This document shows, piece after piece, positions 1-9,934 of a DNA stretch of 38,510 nucleotides (positions are counted from its first letter, which is position 1; each line of letters begins with the position of its first letter). Origin of the DNA: Clostridia bacterium (GTDB lineage Bacteria; Bacillota_A; Clostridia; Oscillospirales; CAG-272); contig JAFTSQ010000006.1 in assembly GCA_017467205.1 (NCBI GenBank), forward strand, positions 1 to 38,510, read 5' to 3'. A model generated the notes under the pieces. It was not told the origin of the DNA. It was given only the letters and a program-made list of their open reading frames with translations, and did not search any database. The translations under genes and the position numbers were made by a program.

Positions 1-406
1 TCGGACGCTTTGCTCCGTACTTGGAGCGGCCCTGCTTACGGTTTGCGACACCCTGAGTATCAAGGGTACCACGGATAATGTGGTAACGTACACCGGGCAA
101 GTCACGAACACGTCCGCCGCGGATAAGAACGACCGAGTGCTCCTGAAGGTTGTGACCGATACCGGGAATGTAGCAAGTAGCTTCCATTCCGTTGGTAAGT
201 CTTACTCTGGCTATCTTACGAAGAGCCGAGTTAGGCTTCTTGGGAGTTACGGTAGTAACCTTGGTGCATACGCCTCTCTTCTGCGGTGCGCTAAGGTCGG
301 TCGCCGAATTGTGAATAGCATTGAAGCCCTTCTGGAGCACGGGGCTCTTGGACTTATACGCCTTATCGGTGCGTCCCTTCTTAACGAGCTGGTTAAAGGT
401 TGGCAT
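1..406 (-). CDS. rpsL: 30S ribosomal protein S12, partial (3' end beyond window)
   Basis: S12 sits at the decoding centre of the small ribosomal subunit and controls accuracy of tRNA selection. The first 135 codons are present; the last few run off the left edge. Diagnostic S12 segments are visible: PQKRGVC (41-47), [11 protein letters not shown] (54-64), [20 protein letters not shown] (81-100) and [13 protein letters not shown] at the C-terminus. The longer N-terminal loop before PQKRGVC matches the Firmicutes form. The start is the ATG at 404-406, preceded by a strong GGAGGAA site at 411-417. Residue 101 is Arg where nearly all S12 proteins have Lys (E. coli K88 counted with Met), while the other key lysine pair, K56-K57, is intact. 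In most bacteria rpsG, fusA and tuf follow rpsL; they would lie left of this window. Confidence 0.97.
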   Translation of the reverse strand, partial: MPTFNQLVKKGRTDKAYKSKSPVLQKGFNAIHNSATDLSAPQKRGVCTKVTTVTPKKPNSALRKIARVRLTNGMEATCYIPGIGHNLQEHSVVLIRGGRVRDLPGVRYHIIRGTLDTQGVANRKQGRSKYGAKRP

Positions 407-525
407 GATTTTCCTCCTTCTTCAAGATATAGTGTTTATCTATACAAAACGCGATTTTTGCGCCAGTATATCATACAAACACGGCAAATGGGCATAGTAC
501 GCCCATTAACCGATGCTACCAACCT

Positions 526-554
526 ATTTTATCACCTCTTCTGCCCTTTGTCAA
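526..554 (-). promoter_or_regulatory. rpsL promoter
   Basis: On the minus strand TTGACA (549-554) and TAAAAT (526-531) are separated by 17 bp, with a TGA extended -10. It implies a leader of about 110 nt before rpsL. That leader holds a hairpin, ATGGGC/GCCCAT at 488-506. So rpsL is transcribed independently of rpoBC here. Confidence 0.75.
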
Positions 555-631
555 TAGTTTATTTGCAAAATTTTTATAATTTAATAGTGGCATTTCGACA
601 GCATATTGCCATATTCGCCTTTTCGGCGGCA

Positions 632-670
632 AAAAAACGCGGCACTCCGCCGATACCGACAAAGCGCCGT
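632..670 (-). terminator. Terminator after the GT2 glycosyltransferase
   Basis: Read on the minus strand, a CGGCGC/GTGCCG stem with an 18-nt loop is followed by a run of seven T. It begins just past the glycosyltransferase stop codon, so it probably ends that monocistronic transcript. Confidence 0.5.
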
Positions 671-672
671 GA

Positions 673-1749
673 TTATTTTTCTTTTTTACCGCCGCTGAAA
701 AGGCCGAAGAGGCGGCGCGACTCCTTTTTCTGAAGCTTGCGCGTGAGGCGCTTGCCGCTTTGCATATGCTTCTGATACGCGGCATAGCCAAAGGTCCTGA
801 CCGAAACGACGAATTCTACCACCTCGCCACTGTCGAAATACTCGGGGGCAAGCTCGTACCAGCCGAGCTCCTCGCCGCACCCGCCGTGCAAGAGCTCAAA
901 GAAGCTGCGCTTTGAGTCCGGCGAGAGCATATTGAATATCTTATAGCATCTCGTGGCGGTGAAATTGACAAAGGAATTGAAGAGCGGTGCGTACACACCG
1001 TGCTGCATTAAAAAGCGCTTTATGCGCAGGTAAACGTCCGGTATCGTCTGATAGAATTTCGAAAACGCCCTCGCCCTTGCCTGCTCGGAATGTATCCTGT
1101 GGTGGACGAGGATGCTGTCCCGCCTTGCCATCCGCTCGGCAAGAGAGAGCGCGCAGATAACGAACACCGCGTCCTCGAATATCCTGATATCCTCGGGGAA
1201 GCGAAGCCCCTTTTCTATGAGGAAGCTGCGGCGGAAGAGCTTATCCCAAGCGGCAAGCGAGGTCGTTTGGAAGAGGATATCGTGATGCTCCGTTCTCGAA
1301 ACTATCCCCTCGCCCAAAAAGGCGTCCTCGTGCGGCTCGGCTATACGGCGCCTGAAGGTCGCCGTTCTGTTATAATAAAAGTCGTAGTCGCTGACGGCTA
1401 TATCAAGGCTCTTGCGCTCGGCAAGCTCGTAGAGCGACTCGTAGAGGGTCGGCTCGACAAAATCGTCCGCGTCAAGAAAGGCAATATACTTCCCTCTCGC
1501 GCGCTCGATTCCGCGGTTTCGCGCCCACCCCGGACCTGCGTTCACCTCGGTGAGAATACGGATGCGCGGGTCGTTTTTCTGATACTCGCGAACTATCGAA
1601 AGAGATGCGTCGGTAGAGCCGTCGTCGACGCATATTATTTCTATTTCACCGAGCGTCTGATCGATAACGCTGTCCATAGCCGGACGGAGCGTATCGGCAG
1701 CGTTATATATCGGCATTATCACCGAAATCTTGATTTCAGATGCGTCCAT
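673..1749 (-). CDS. Family 2 glycosyltransferase (GT-A fold)
   Basis: This is a 358-residue GT2 enzyme, predicted to move a sugar from a nucleotide-sugar donor to a cell-surface or polysaccharide acceptor; the actual substrates cannot be read from sequence. The nucleotide-binding start SVIMPIYNAADTL (9-21), VDDGSTD (41-47), the GPGWARNRGI segment (72-81) and the metal-binding DXD variant LDADD (92-96) are all present. The C-terminal part is helical and ends in a Lys/Arg-rich tail (LTRKLQKKESRR), which suggests peripheral membrane contact. No transmembrane segment is evident. It stands alone between rpoC and rpsL with its own promoter (1790-1818) and a terminator at 632-670. That is an unusual place for a glycosyltransferase and points to insertion into the ancestral rpoBC-rpsL cluster. 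No clear Shine-Dalgarno precedes the ATG at 1747-1749. Confidence 0.9.
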   Translation of the reverse strand: MDASEIKISVIMPIYNAADTLRPAMDSVIDQTLGEIEIICVDDGSTDASLSIVREYQKNDPRIRILTEVNAGPGWARNRGIERARGKYIAFLDADDFVEPTLYESLYELAERKSLDIAVSDYDFYYNRTATFRRRIAEPHEDAFLGEGIVSRTEHHDILFQTTSLAAWDKLFRRSFLIEKGLRFPEDIRIFEDAVFVICALSLAERMARRDSILVHHRIHSEQARARAFSKFYQTIPDVYLRIKRFLMQHGVYAPLFNSFVNFTATRCYKIFNMLSPDSKRSFFELLHGGCGEELGWYELAPEYFDSGEVVEFVVSVRTFGYAAYQKHMQSGKRLTRKLQKKESRRLFGLFSGGKKEK

Positions 1750-1789
1750 AACGGTACCCTTACAGAATTTATAGTTACTATTACTCTAA

Positions 1790-1818
1790 ATTTTATCACA
1801 TATCTATTCTATTGTCAA
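1790..1818 (-). promoter_or_regulatory. Promoter of the GT2 gene
   Basis: Minus strand TTGACA (1813-1818), 17-bp spacer, TAAAAT (1790-1795) with an extended TGA before the -10. It lies directly after the rpoC terminator and about 40 nt before the GT2 start. Confidence 0.75.
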
Positions 1819-1840
1819 TATCAATTGCCGACGCAAAGGC

Positions 1841-1882
1841 AAAAGAAGGCGCACGGTGTCGCAAAAGCGGACCGTGCGCCTT
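1841..1882 (-). terminator. rpoBC operon terminator
   Basis: A perfect 12-bp stem (AAGGCGCACGGT at 1846-1857 with its complement at 1871-1882) lies 10 nt past the rpoC stop and is followed on the minus strand by C and TTTT. T-rich sequence also follows on the plus side, so it may work in both directions. Confidence 0.85.
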
Positions 1883-1892
1883 TTGTATTTAA

Positions 1893-4800
1893 TTACTCTG
1901 CGATGTAAACGGTTTCGTTTTCATCGGATATAGCCTCGTCGTCGGGCAGGAATTCGGTCACCACAGGCTCTTCCTCCTTCGCGCCCTCGTCGGAAACCTC
2001 GATGCTTCTGTAAGCGTCAAGACCCGTACCGGCGGGAATGAGTTTACCTATGATAACGTTCTCTTTAAGACCGAGGAGTCTGTCGCGCTTGCCCTTGATA
2101 GCAGCGTCGGTAAGCACCTTCGTCGTTTCCTGGAAGGAAGCGGCGGAGAGGAAGGACTCCGTCATAAGAGAAGCCTTGGTTATACCGAGAAGAAGGGGTG
2201 CTGCTTCTGCGTGGCGAAGGGTAATCTCGCCTGCCTCGCGGCGTGCGTCTATTGCCTCGTTAGCCTCGCGGAGCTCAAGAACATCAATAGTAGTTCCGGG
2301 AAGAAGATCGGTATCTCCCGCATCCTCTACCTTGACCTTTCTGGTCATCTGACGAGCTATACACTCGACGTGCTTGTCGTTAATTTCAACATCCTCACCG
2401 CGATACACCTTCTGTACCTCGCGGATGATGTAATCATAAACCGCGTCGATACCGTTCATATGAAGAACGTCTGCGGGGCTGAGGAATCCGTCGGTAAGCT
2501 GCTGACCGCGTCTTACGGTCTGACCGTCCTCAATAGCGAGGCGCATACCGAAGGGAATGCTGTACGTTACCTCTTCCTCGTCAGCGCCGGGCTCGGTGTG
2601 AACCACGACCTTGGAAAGCTTCTTATCGGTAAGGATATGGGCAACGCCCGAGTATGCCGTAACGATAGCGGTCTTCTTGGGCTTTCTTGCCTCGAAGAGC
2701 TCTTCGACTCTCGGAAGACCCTGGGTAATATCCGAACCTGCGACACCACCGGTGTGGAAGGTTCTCATCGTAAGCTGCGTACCGGGCTCACCGATAGACT
2801 GCGCCGCGATGACACCGACCGATTCGCCGATGCTGACGGTAGTTCCGTGTGCGAGGTCTGCGCCGTAGCAGTGAGCGCAAACGCCGCGCTTTGCCATACA
2901 GCGAAGGATGGTACGAATCTCAACCTGCTTGATTCCTGCGGCAACTATCTCGTTTGCCATATCCTCGCTTATCATAGTGTTTGCGGGAACGATAAGCTCA
3001 CCGGTTTCCTCGTTTACAACGTCGCTGACAGTATATCTGCCGACAAGACGGTCGTAAAGCTTCTCAACCACGTTAGTGCCCACGGTGATATCCGAAACGA
3101 TAAGACCGGAGGTAGCTCCGCAGTCCTCCTCGCGAACTATGATGTCCTGCGAAACGTCGACAAGACGGCGGGTAAGATAACCCGAGTCTGCCGTACGGAG
3201 AGCGGTATCCGAGAGGGACTTACGCGAACCCTTTGCACCCATAAAGTACTCAAGCATTGTGAGTCCTTCACGGAAGTTCGACTTAATGGGAATCTCTATC
3301 GTCTTACCGTTAGTTGCGAACATAAGTCCGCGCATACCGGAAAGCTGACGCATCTGCTTCATCGAGCCACGGGCTCCCGAAGTACAGATCATATTAAGAG
3401 AGTTGTATTTATCAAGGTTCTTGACGAGTGCATCGGTAACGTCGTCGGTAGTCTTTTCCCAGACCGAGATTACCTGCTTATATCTTTCCTCGTCGGAAAG
3501 CTCTCCCCAGTTGAAGAGCTCGGTGATCTGATCAACCTTCTCCTCCGCCTCTTTGATGAGCGACTTTTTCTTCGGAGGAATGGTCATATCGTAAACCGAG
3601 ATGGAGAGGGACGACTTGGTGGAGTACTTATAACCCATAGCCTTGATGTTGTCGAGCACCGCAGCAGCCTCGGCAAAGCCGTGGTACTTAATGGTGAGGT
3701 CGACTATCTTCTTGAGCTCCTTGCTCGTGGTGGCAAAGGCAATCTCAAGGCTGAAGGGGTCTTTGGTTCTGTCAACGTAGCCGAGGTCCTGAGGGATCTT
3801 GGAGTTGAAGATAAGACGGCCGTAGGTTGCGTCGATAAGCGCGCTCTTCTCCTCACCGTCAATCACCTTGGTGACGCGGAGCTTGATAGCTGCGTGCATA
3901 CCGAGCATCTTATTCTCGTACGCCATTTCAACTTCGTTGAAGTCCCTGAATATTCTACCCTCACCTATCTCACCGGGATGGTCGATGGTGAGGTAGTACG
4001 AGCCGAGGACCATATCCTGCGAGGGAACGGTAACAGCCTTACCGGAAACCGGCTTAAGAAGGTTGTTTGCAGAGAGCATAAGGAATCTCGCCTCTGCCTG
4101 CGCCTCGTTGGAGAGCGGAACGTGAACGGGCATCTGGTCGCCGTCGAAGTCCGCGTTGAACGCAGGACAAACGAGGGGATGGAGCTTGATAGCTCTTCCT
4201 TCGACGAGGATGGGCTCGAACGCCTGAATGGAAAGGCGGTGAAGGGTGGGCGCACGGTTGAGGAGAACGGGGTGCTCCTTGATAACGTACTCAAGAGCGT
4301 CCCAAACCTCAGGCGCTATCTTCTCTACCTTCTTCTTTGCGTCCTTGATGGAGTTAGCCTTCTGAGTTTCGATAAGGCGCTTCATTACGAAGGGCTTGAA
4401 GAGCTCGAGAGCCATCTCCTTGGGAAGACCGCACTGGTATATCTTAAGGTCGGGACCGACGACGATAACCGAACGGCCGGAATAGTCAACACGCTTACCG
4501 AGAAGGTTCTGACGGAAGCGTCCCTGCTTACCGCGGAGCATCTCGGAAAGAGATTTGAGGGGTCTGTTGGAAGCGCCGGTAACAGCCTTTCCGTGACGGC
4601 CGTTATCGATAAGGGCGTCAACGAAGTCCTGAAGCATACGCTTCTCGTTTCTTATGATGATATCGGGCGCGTGCATATCAATAAACTGCTTCAAGCGGTT
4701 GTTTCTCGTTATAACGCGGCGATAGAGCTCGTTAAGGTCGGATGCGGCGAATCTTCCGCCGTCAAGCTGAACCATAGGACGAACGTCCGGAGGAAGAACG

Positions 4801-5495
4801 GGAATTGCATCAAGTATCATCCACTCGGGGCGATTGCCGGACTTTCTGAAGCCCTCGACAACCTCGAGTCTTTTGATGATTTTTACCTTCTTCTGACCGG
4901 ATGCGTCGCGGAGCTTTTCCTTAAGCTCAGCGGAGAGTGCCTCAAGGTCTATCTCGGCAAGAAGCTCCTTTATAGCCTCAGCGCCGATGCCTGCCTTGAA
5001 GTCGTTTTCGTATTTTTCCTTAGCGCTCTTGTACTCGGTGTCGGTAAGCAGCTGCTTCTTCTCGAGGGGGGTGTTACCCGGATCGATGACGATGTGTCTT
5101 GTAAAGTAAAGAACACATTCGAGCTGACGGGGCGCTATGTCAAGAATGGACGCCATTCTGGACGGAACGGCTGCCTTAAAGCACCAAATATGCGACACGG
5201 GTGCCGCCAATTCGATATGGCCCATTCTTTCGCGGCGCACCTTTTTGGTGGTTACCTCAACGCCGCACTTCTCGCATACCTTGCCCTTGAAGCGAACTCT
5301 CTTGTACTTTCCGCAGAAGCATTCCCAGTCCTTCATCGGACCAAAGATTCTCTCGCAGAACAGACCGTCGCGCTCGGCTTTAAGAGTACGGTAATTGATT
5401 GTTTCAGCCTTGGTTACCTCACCGTGCGACCACGAACGGATCATATCGGGAGATGCAAGGCCTATTCTTATCGAATCAAACGCATTTCTTTCCAT
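1893..5495 (-). CDS. rpoC: DNA-directed RNA polymerase subunit beta'
   Basis: RpoC is the large catalytic subunit of RNA polymerase. The 1200 residues match the Firmicutes form without the long trigger-loop insert. Visible landmarks are the N-terminal zinc site (C59, C61, C74, C77), the clamp and lid region, the Mg-binding catalytic loop NADFDGDQM (447-455), the bridge-helix and trigger-loop segments containing [16 protein letters not shown], and a second Cys cluster in [11 protein letters not shown]. The C-terminus is acidic. It follows rpoB by 62 nt. No convincing Shine-Dalgarno is seen before the ATG at 5493-5495 (the upstream bases are A/T-rich), so initiation may depend on coupling to rpoB or on an unstructured leader. 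It ends in TAA, followed by a strong terminator. Confidence 0.99.
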   Translation of the reverse strand: MERNAFDSIRIGLASPDMIRSWSHGEVTKAETINYRTLKAERDGLFCERIFGPMKDWECFCGKYKRVRFKGKVCEKCGVEVTTKKVRRERMGHIELAAPVSHIWCFKAAVPSRMASILDIAPRQLECVLYFTRHIVIDPGNTPLEKKQLLTDTEYKSAKEKYENDFKAGIGAEAIKELLAEIDLEALSAELKEKLRDASGQKKVKIIKRLEVVEGFRKSGNRPEWMILDAIPVLPPDVRPMVQLDGGRFAASDLNELYRRVITRNNRLKQFIDMHAPDIIIRNEKRMLQDFVDALIDNGRHGKAVTGASNRPLKSLSEMLRGKQGRFRQNLLGKRVDYSGRSVIVVGPDLKIYQCGLPKEMALELFKPFVMKRLIETQKANSIKDAKKKVEKIAPEVWDALEYVIKEHPVLLNRAPTLHRLSIQAFEPILVEGRAIKLHPLVCPAFNADFDGDQMPVHVPLSNEAQAEARFLMLSANNLLKPVSGKAVTVPSQDMVLGSYYLTIDHPGEIGEGRIFRDFNEVEMAYENKMLGMHAAIKLRVTKVIDGEEKSALIDATYGRLIFNSKIPQDLGYVDRTKDPFSLEIAFATTSKELKKIVDLTIKYHGFAEAAAVLDNIKAMGYKYSTKSSLSISVYDMTIPPKKKSLIKEAEEKVDQITELFNWGELSDEERYKQVISVWEKTTDDVTDALVKNLDKYNSLNMICTSGARGSMKQMRQLSGMRGLMFATNGKTIEIPIKSNFREGLTMLEYFMGAKGSRKSLSDTALRTADSGYLTRRLVDVSQDIIVREEDCGATSGLIVSDITVGTNVVEKLYDRLVGRYTVSDVVNEETGELIVPANTMISEDMANEIVAAGIKQVEIRTILRCMAKRGVCAHCYGADLAHGTTVSIGESVGVIAAQSIGEPGTQLTMRTFHTGGVAGSDITQGLPRVEELFEARKPKKTAIVTAYSGVAHILTDKKLSKVVVHTEPGADEEEVTYSIPFGMRLAIEDGQTVRRGQQLTDGFLSPADVLHMNGIDAVYDYIIREVQKVYRGEDVEINDKHVECIARQMTRKVKVEDAGDTDLLPGTTIDVLELREANEAIDARREAGEITLRHAEAAPLLLGITKASLMTESFLSAASFQETTKVLTDAAIKGKRDRLLGLKENVIIGKLIPAGTGLDAYRSIEVSDEGAKEEEPVVTEFLPDDEAISDENETVYIAE

Positions 5496-5516
5496 AGATT
5501 TATTTTTAACCGGGAC

Positions 5517-5536
5517 TTTCCGGCTTGCGCCGGAAA
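5517..5536 (-). other. rpoB-rpoC intercistronic hairpin
   Basis: TTTCCGGC and GCCGGAAA form an 8-bp stem with a 4-nt loop between the rpoB stop and the rpoC start. No T-run follows on the minus strand, so it is not a normal terminator. An RNA-processing or stability role is possible but is inference. Confidence 0.5.
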
Positions 5537-5557
5537 ATCCGTTCCCTTCTTAATAAA

Positions 5558-8500
5558 TTATTCCTCGTCACCGTCAAAGCTGTCGGATTCTTCATCCTCG
5601 AAGCTGTATTCGTCCTCTGCGTCAGCGAACGCCTCGTCGAGTATATCCTCGAACTCCTCGTCCTCTGCGCCCTCCATATCCTCATCGTCCTCGTCGTCCT
5701 CGGAAAGATCAGCCTTCTCGCTGTCTACCGCACGCTCGACGTCCTCGATGTTGTTGTATACGGGGGTGTTGTCATCGCAGATCTGCGAAATGTCTATTTC
5801 CTCGCCTGCCTCGTCAAGAACGCGAACGTCAAGACAAAGCGCCTGGAGCTCCTTAACAAGAACTCTAAAGGACTCGGGAATACCGGGTGTGGGAATATTC
5901 TGACCTTTAACGATAGCCTCAAACGTCTTGGTTCTACCCGTAACGTCGTCCGACTTAACTGTGAGTATCTCCTGAAGAGTGTAAGCCGCGCCGTAAGCCT
6001 CGAGCGCCCAAACCTCCATCTCTCCGAAACGCTGACCGCCGAACTGAGCTCTACCTCCGAGAGGCTGCTGAGTTACGAGAGAGTACGGACCGATGGAACG
6101 CGCGTGGATCTTATCGTCAACGAGATGGTGGAGCTTGAGGTAGTACATTATACCAACGGTTACGGGGTTGTCGAACGCATCGCCCGTACGGCCGTCGTAA
6201 AGCGTTACCTTACCGTCAATCACCTTAAGCTTCTCGGTCTTCATAAGTTCGCGAAGCTTCTCGTCGTCAACTATCTCCTGCTCGATTCTCTGAAGATCGG
6301 TTCTGCCGAGCTCGTCAACGACCTCGCGGAATACCGCCTTACCGCGCACGCTCTCGCCCTCGCGAATGTCACGGCTGTACTTAGCCTCGCGGAGAAGCTC
6401 AAGTATGTCGGTTTCCTTCGCACCGTCGAAAACGGGGGTCATAATCTTCATTCCAAGACGCTTGCAGGCGATACCGAGATGCACCTCAAGCACCTGACCG
6501 ATGTTCATACGGGAAGGAACGCCGAGGGGGTTAAGAACGATATCGAGAGGAGTTCCGTCCTCAAGGAACGGCATATCCTCGGGAGGAAGAATTCTGGAAA
6601 CGACACCCTTGTTACCGTGGCGACCTGCCATCTTATCTCCTACCGAGATCTTTCTCTTCTGTGCTACGTATACGTGAACTGCCTTGTTTACACCGGGAGC
6701 CAAGTCGTCGGAGTTGGAGCGGTCGTAAACCTTAACGTCAACGACAACGCCGCTCTCACCGGGCTTCATACGAAGGGAGGTATCCTTAACCTCGCGCGCC
6801 TTCTCACCGAAGATTGCGCGAAGAAGTCTTTCCTCGGGAGTAAGCTCGGTTTCGCCCTTGGGAGAAACCTTACCTACGAGGATATCACCTGCGCGAACCT
6901 CGGTACCTATTCTTACGATACCGTCGTTATCGAGGTTCTTGAGCGCGTCCTCGCCGACGTTGGGAACCTCGCGGGTTATCTCCTGCGCGCCGAGCTTGGT
7001 ATCTCTCGTTTCGATAGTGTGCTCCTCGATATGTATCGAAGTGTACATATCGTCGCGAACGAGGCGCTCGTTAAGAAGAACTGCGTCCTCGTAGTTGTAG
7101 CCCTCCCATGTCATAAATCCGATGAGTGCGTTCTTTCCGAGCGCGACCTCACCGTTGGAGGTTGCAGGTCCGTCTGCAATTACCTGACCTGCCTCAACGC
7201 GAGAGCCCTCCTCTACTATCGGGCACTGATTTACGCAAGTACCCTGGTTGGATCTCTTGAACTTAATTAAGTGATAGGTGTCCTTCGTGCCGGAGTCGTT
7301 AAGAATAACTATCTCGCCGCCGGACGCCTTTTCAACTATACCGCCCGCCTTTGCTACTACGACAGCACCCGAGTCAACGGCTGCCTTGTGCTCCATACCG
7401 GTAGCAACTATGGGAGAGTCGGTTATCATAAGCGGAACTGCCTGCTTCTGCATGTTCGATCCCATAAGCGCACGGGTGTTATCGTCGTTCTCAAGGAACG
7501 GGATACAGCCTGCGGCAACAGAAACCGCCATCTGCGGACAAGCGTCCATAAGGTCAACGCTCGTGGGCTCAACCTCAATGAACTCCGCCTTATATCTTGC
7601 GATTACTCGCTTGTTTACGAAGTAGCCGTTCTCGTCAAGCTTCTCGTTAGACTGAGCTACGACGTTGTTGTCCTCCTCGTCAGCCGTGAGGTAAAGAACC
7701 TCGTCGGTAACTCTGCCCGTCGCCTAATCAACGACTCTGTAAGGAGCTTTAAGGAAGCCGTACTCGCTGATTCTTGCGGAGGATGCAAGATAGGTGATAA
7801 GACCGATGTTAGGTCCTTCAGGGGTTTCAACGGGGCAGATACGTCCGTAGTGAGTATAGTGAACGTCACGGACGTCGAAGGACGCTCTGTCTCTCGAAAG
7901 ACCGCCGGGACCGAGCGCGGAAAGACGGCGCTTGTGCGTCAATTCTGCAAGGGGGTTGTTCTGGTCCATAAACTGCGAGAGGGGCGACGAGCCGAAGAAC
8001 TCTCTGATAGCGGTAGAAACAGGGCGGGTGTTGATAAGAGCCTCGGGGCGAAGGTCGTCGTTATCGTGAACCGACATTCTCTCCTTGATGTTCTTATCCA
8101 TTCTCGACATACCGATTCTCATCTGGTTCTGAAGAAGCTCACCGACGCAGCGGAGTCTTCTGTTACCGAGATGGTCGATATCGTCGGTCGTGCCTATGCC
8201 GTGCATAAGGCAGATCATATAGTTAACGGAAGCAAAGATATCTTCCTTGGTGATGTGCTTGGGAGCAAGAAGAGCGATTCTCTCCTTTGCGAGCTTCTTT
8301 ATCTGATACTCGCGCGACTCGCCGGTAAGACCGTCGGCGTCAACCTCCGCGATTATCTCGGAGAGTGCCGAATACCTTACCTTCTCGCCTGCCTTAACGC
8401 CTGCTTCGGTGAGGTCGTAGCCGAGAACGAGCTCGGGGCGGACGGTGTTGTTCGAGAAGACCTTAACGACTCTGCCGGTTTCGGTTCTTACGTAAACCTC

Positions 8501-9508
8501 GTTGGCAAGGCTGTCCTCAATAGCAACCGCAAGTGTGCGGTTGATTTTCGCGCCCTCCTCGGCAATTATCTCGCCGGTAAGGGGGCTGACAACCGTCTGT
8601 GCAAGCTCGAAGCCCTCGATTCTTCTTGCAAGAGCGAGCTTCTTGTTGTACTTATATCTTCCAACGGGTGCAAGGTCGTATCTCTTCGGGTCGAAGAAGA
8701 GGTTATTAACGAGTATTTCAGCGCTGTCAACGAGCGGAGGCTCGCCCGGACGGAGCTTCTTGTATACCTCCTTGAGCGCTTCATCTCTAAAGGAGGTGTT
8801 ATTCTCGAGTGCAAGGGTTGCGCACTCGTCCTTCGCCATAGTGGTGGTGATTATCTCCTCGCCTCCGAACATCTCGGAAAGTGCGGCGTCGGAGTCCTCG
8901 CCAACGGCGGAAAGCGCACGGATAAGAACGGTTATCGGAAGCTTCTTGGTCTTGTCTATCTTAACGTAGAAGATACCGGAGGTATCGGTTTCGTATTCAA
9001 GCCACGCGCCTCTGTACGGAATAACCGTTGCGGTATAGACGTGATTACCCTGCTTGTCAACCTCGTTGCCGTAATAGATGCCGGGCGAACGAACGAGCTG
9101 AGAAACGATAACTCTCTCTGCTCCGTTGATAACGAAGGTTCCGTTCTCGGTCATTATGGGGAAGTCACCCATATAGATCTGCGCGGTCTTGATCTCGCCT
9201 GTCGCCTTGTTGAGAAGGCGAACGCCGACCTTCATATGCGCGTCGTAGGTCACTCCGCGATCCTTGCACTCCTCAACCGAGTATCTCGGGGTGGGGTCAA
9301 GGGTATAGTCGGTGAACTCGATCGAGAGATTTCCCGTGTAATCAACAATGGGAGATACGTCCTTGAGTACCTCGTTCAGTCCCTCGCGCAGAAACCACTC
9401 GTAGGAATCCTTCTGCACCTCGATGAGATTCGGCATTTCGGTAGCTGCCTCAATCTTCGAAAAGCTCATTCTCACGTTAGTGCCAAGCTTCTGGGGTTTA
9501 AGCATCAT
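5558..9508 (-). CDS. rpoB: DNA-directed RNA polymerase subunit beta, interrupted by an in-frame TAG
   Basis: RpoB forms the other half of the polymerase active site and the rifampicin pocket. The reading frame covers 1316 codons but has a TAG at 7724-7726 (codon 595). Frame and homology continue on both sides: ...KAPYRVVD, stop, then ATGRVTDEV and TADEEDN, as in normal RpoB. Other homologs usually have Lys, Pro or another residue at the stop position. No internal ATG with a ribosome site lies just after it; the next ATG is 59 codons on. The rifampicin region [18 protein letters not shown] is intact, with the main contact residues unchanged. C-terminal RpoB motifs such as [13 protein letters not shown] and [24 protein letters not shown] are present. 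The protein is longer than usual and ends in a very acidic tail of about 50 residues. Start: ATG at 9506-9508 behind GGAGTGAT; a GTG at 9518-9520 overlaps that site and is less likely. A sequencing or assembly error is the simplest explanation for the TAG. Confidence 0.93.
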
Positions 9509-9934
9509 AAATAGAATCACTCCATTCCTGAAATTTTACAAATTCTCAAAATCGTCCTCGCGCGCCATTTATACTAATGAAGGAATTTTTTGGCAAAACG
9601 GGCGATTCGGGTCGTTTTTTACCCACTTTTTTGAAAAAAGGGCAAAAAATCCCCATAATATAGCGATTATAACGCATTTTAATATTATAGCATAAATAAC
9701 CCTTTTGTCAAGTGTTTTTAGAATTTTTTTCAAAAAAGTTTTCGCGCGATTTAAGGAATTTATTTCGCGGCAGAAAAAGCACCTCGCATCTTCGACAAAA
9801 ATCGGGCGAAAATTTCGTTAAAATTTACCTCAAAATTTTTCGTGCCAAATGCCGAAATTTGTCCCATTTTATCCCTTTTGAGTAAAAAATTTGCCCGCCC
9901 CTCAATCGAGGTGCGAGCAGCTTTTAAGTCTTCT
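9509..9934. other. Gene-free stretch upstream of rpoB
   Basis: No convincing gene. On the minus strand it holds the consensus rpoB promoter (9684-9711) and a leader of about 165 nt. The leader contains a small A/T-rich inverted repeat (CCC-A-CTTTTTT / AAAAAAG-GG around 9621-9641). Nearer the upstream lyase gene, CGCGA/TCGCG at 9745-9769 forms a weak stem followed by T-rich sequence, a possible terminator for the six-gene operon. rplK, rplA, rplJ and rplL, which commonly precede rpoB, are absent. Confidence 0.6.
9684..9711 (-). promoter_or_regulatory. rpoBC promoter
   Basis: Minus strand TTGACA (9706-9711), 16-bp spacer, TATAAT (9684-9689), with an extended TGC before the -10. Both hexamers are perfect, as expected for a strongly expressed essential operon. 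It shows that rpoBC is transcribed from its own promoter. Confidence 0.85.

Noticed and set aside
2211..5903. Very long plus-strand open frame (1230 codons) opposite rpoC and the end of rpoB
   Set aside because: It is the antisense shadow of rpoC/rpoB, produced by their codon bias. It crosses both genes, has no ribosome site and shows no recognisable domain.
7724..7726. Genome-wide reassignment of TAG to an amino acid
   Set aside because: The DUF3737 gene and the right-edge frame both stop naturally at TAG, and no other conserved gene here has an internal TAG.
8010..8090. Rifampicin-resistance substitution in rpoB
   Set aside because: The segment [18 protein letters not shown] has Pro where many species have Gln at the 510 position, but the main resistance positions (513, 516, 526, 529, 531 in E. 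coli numbering) are unchanged.
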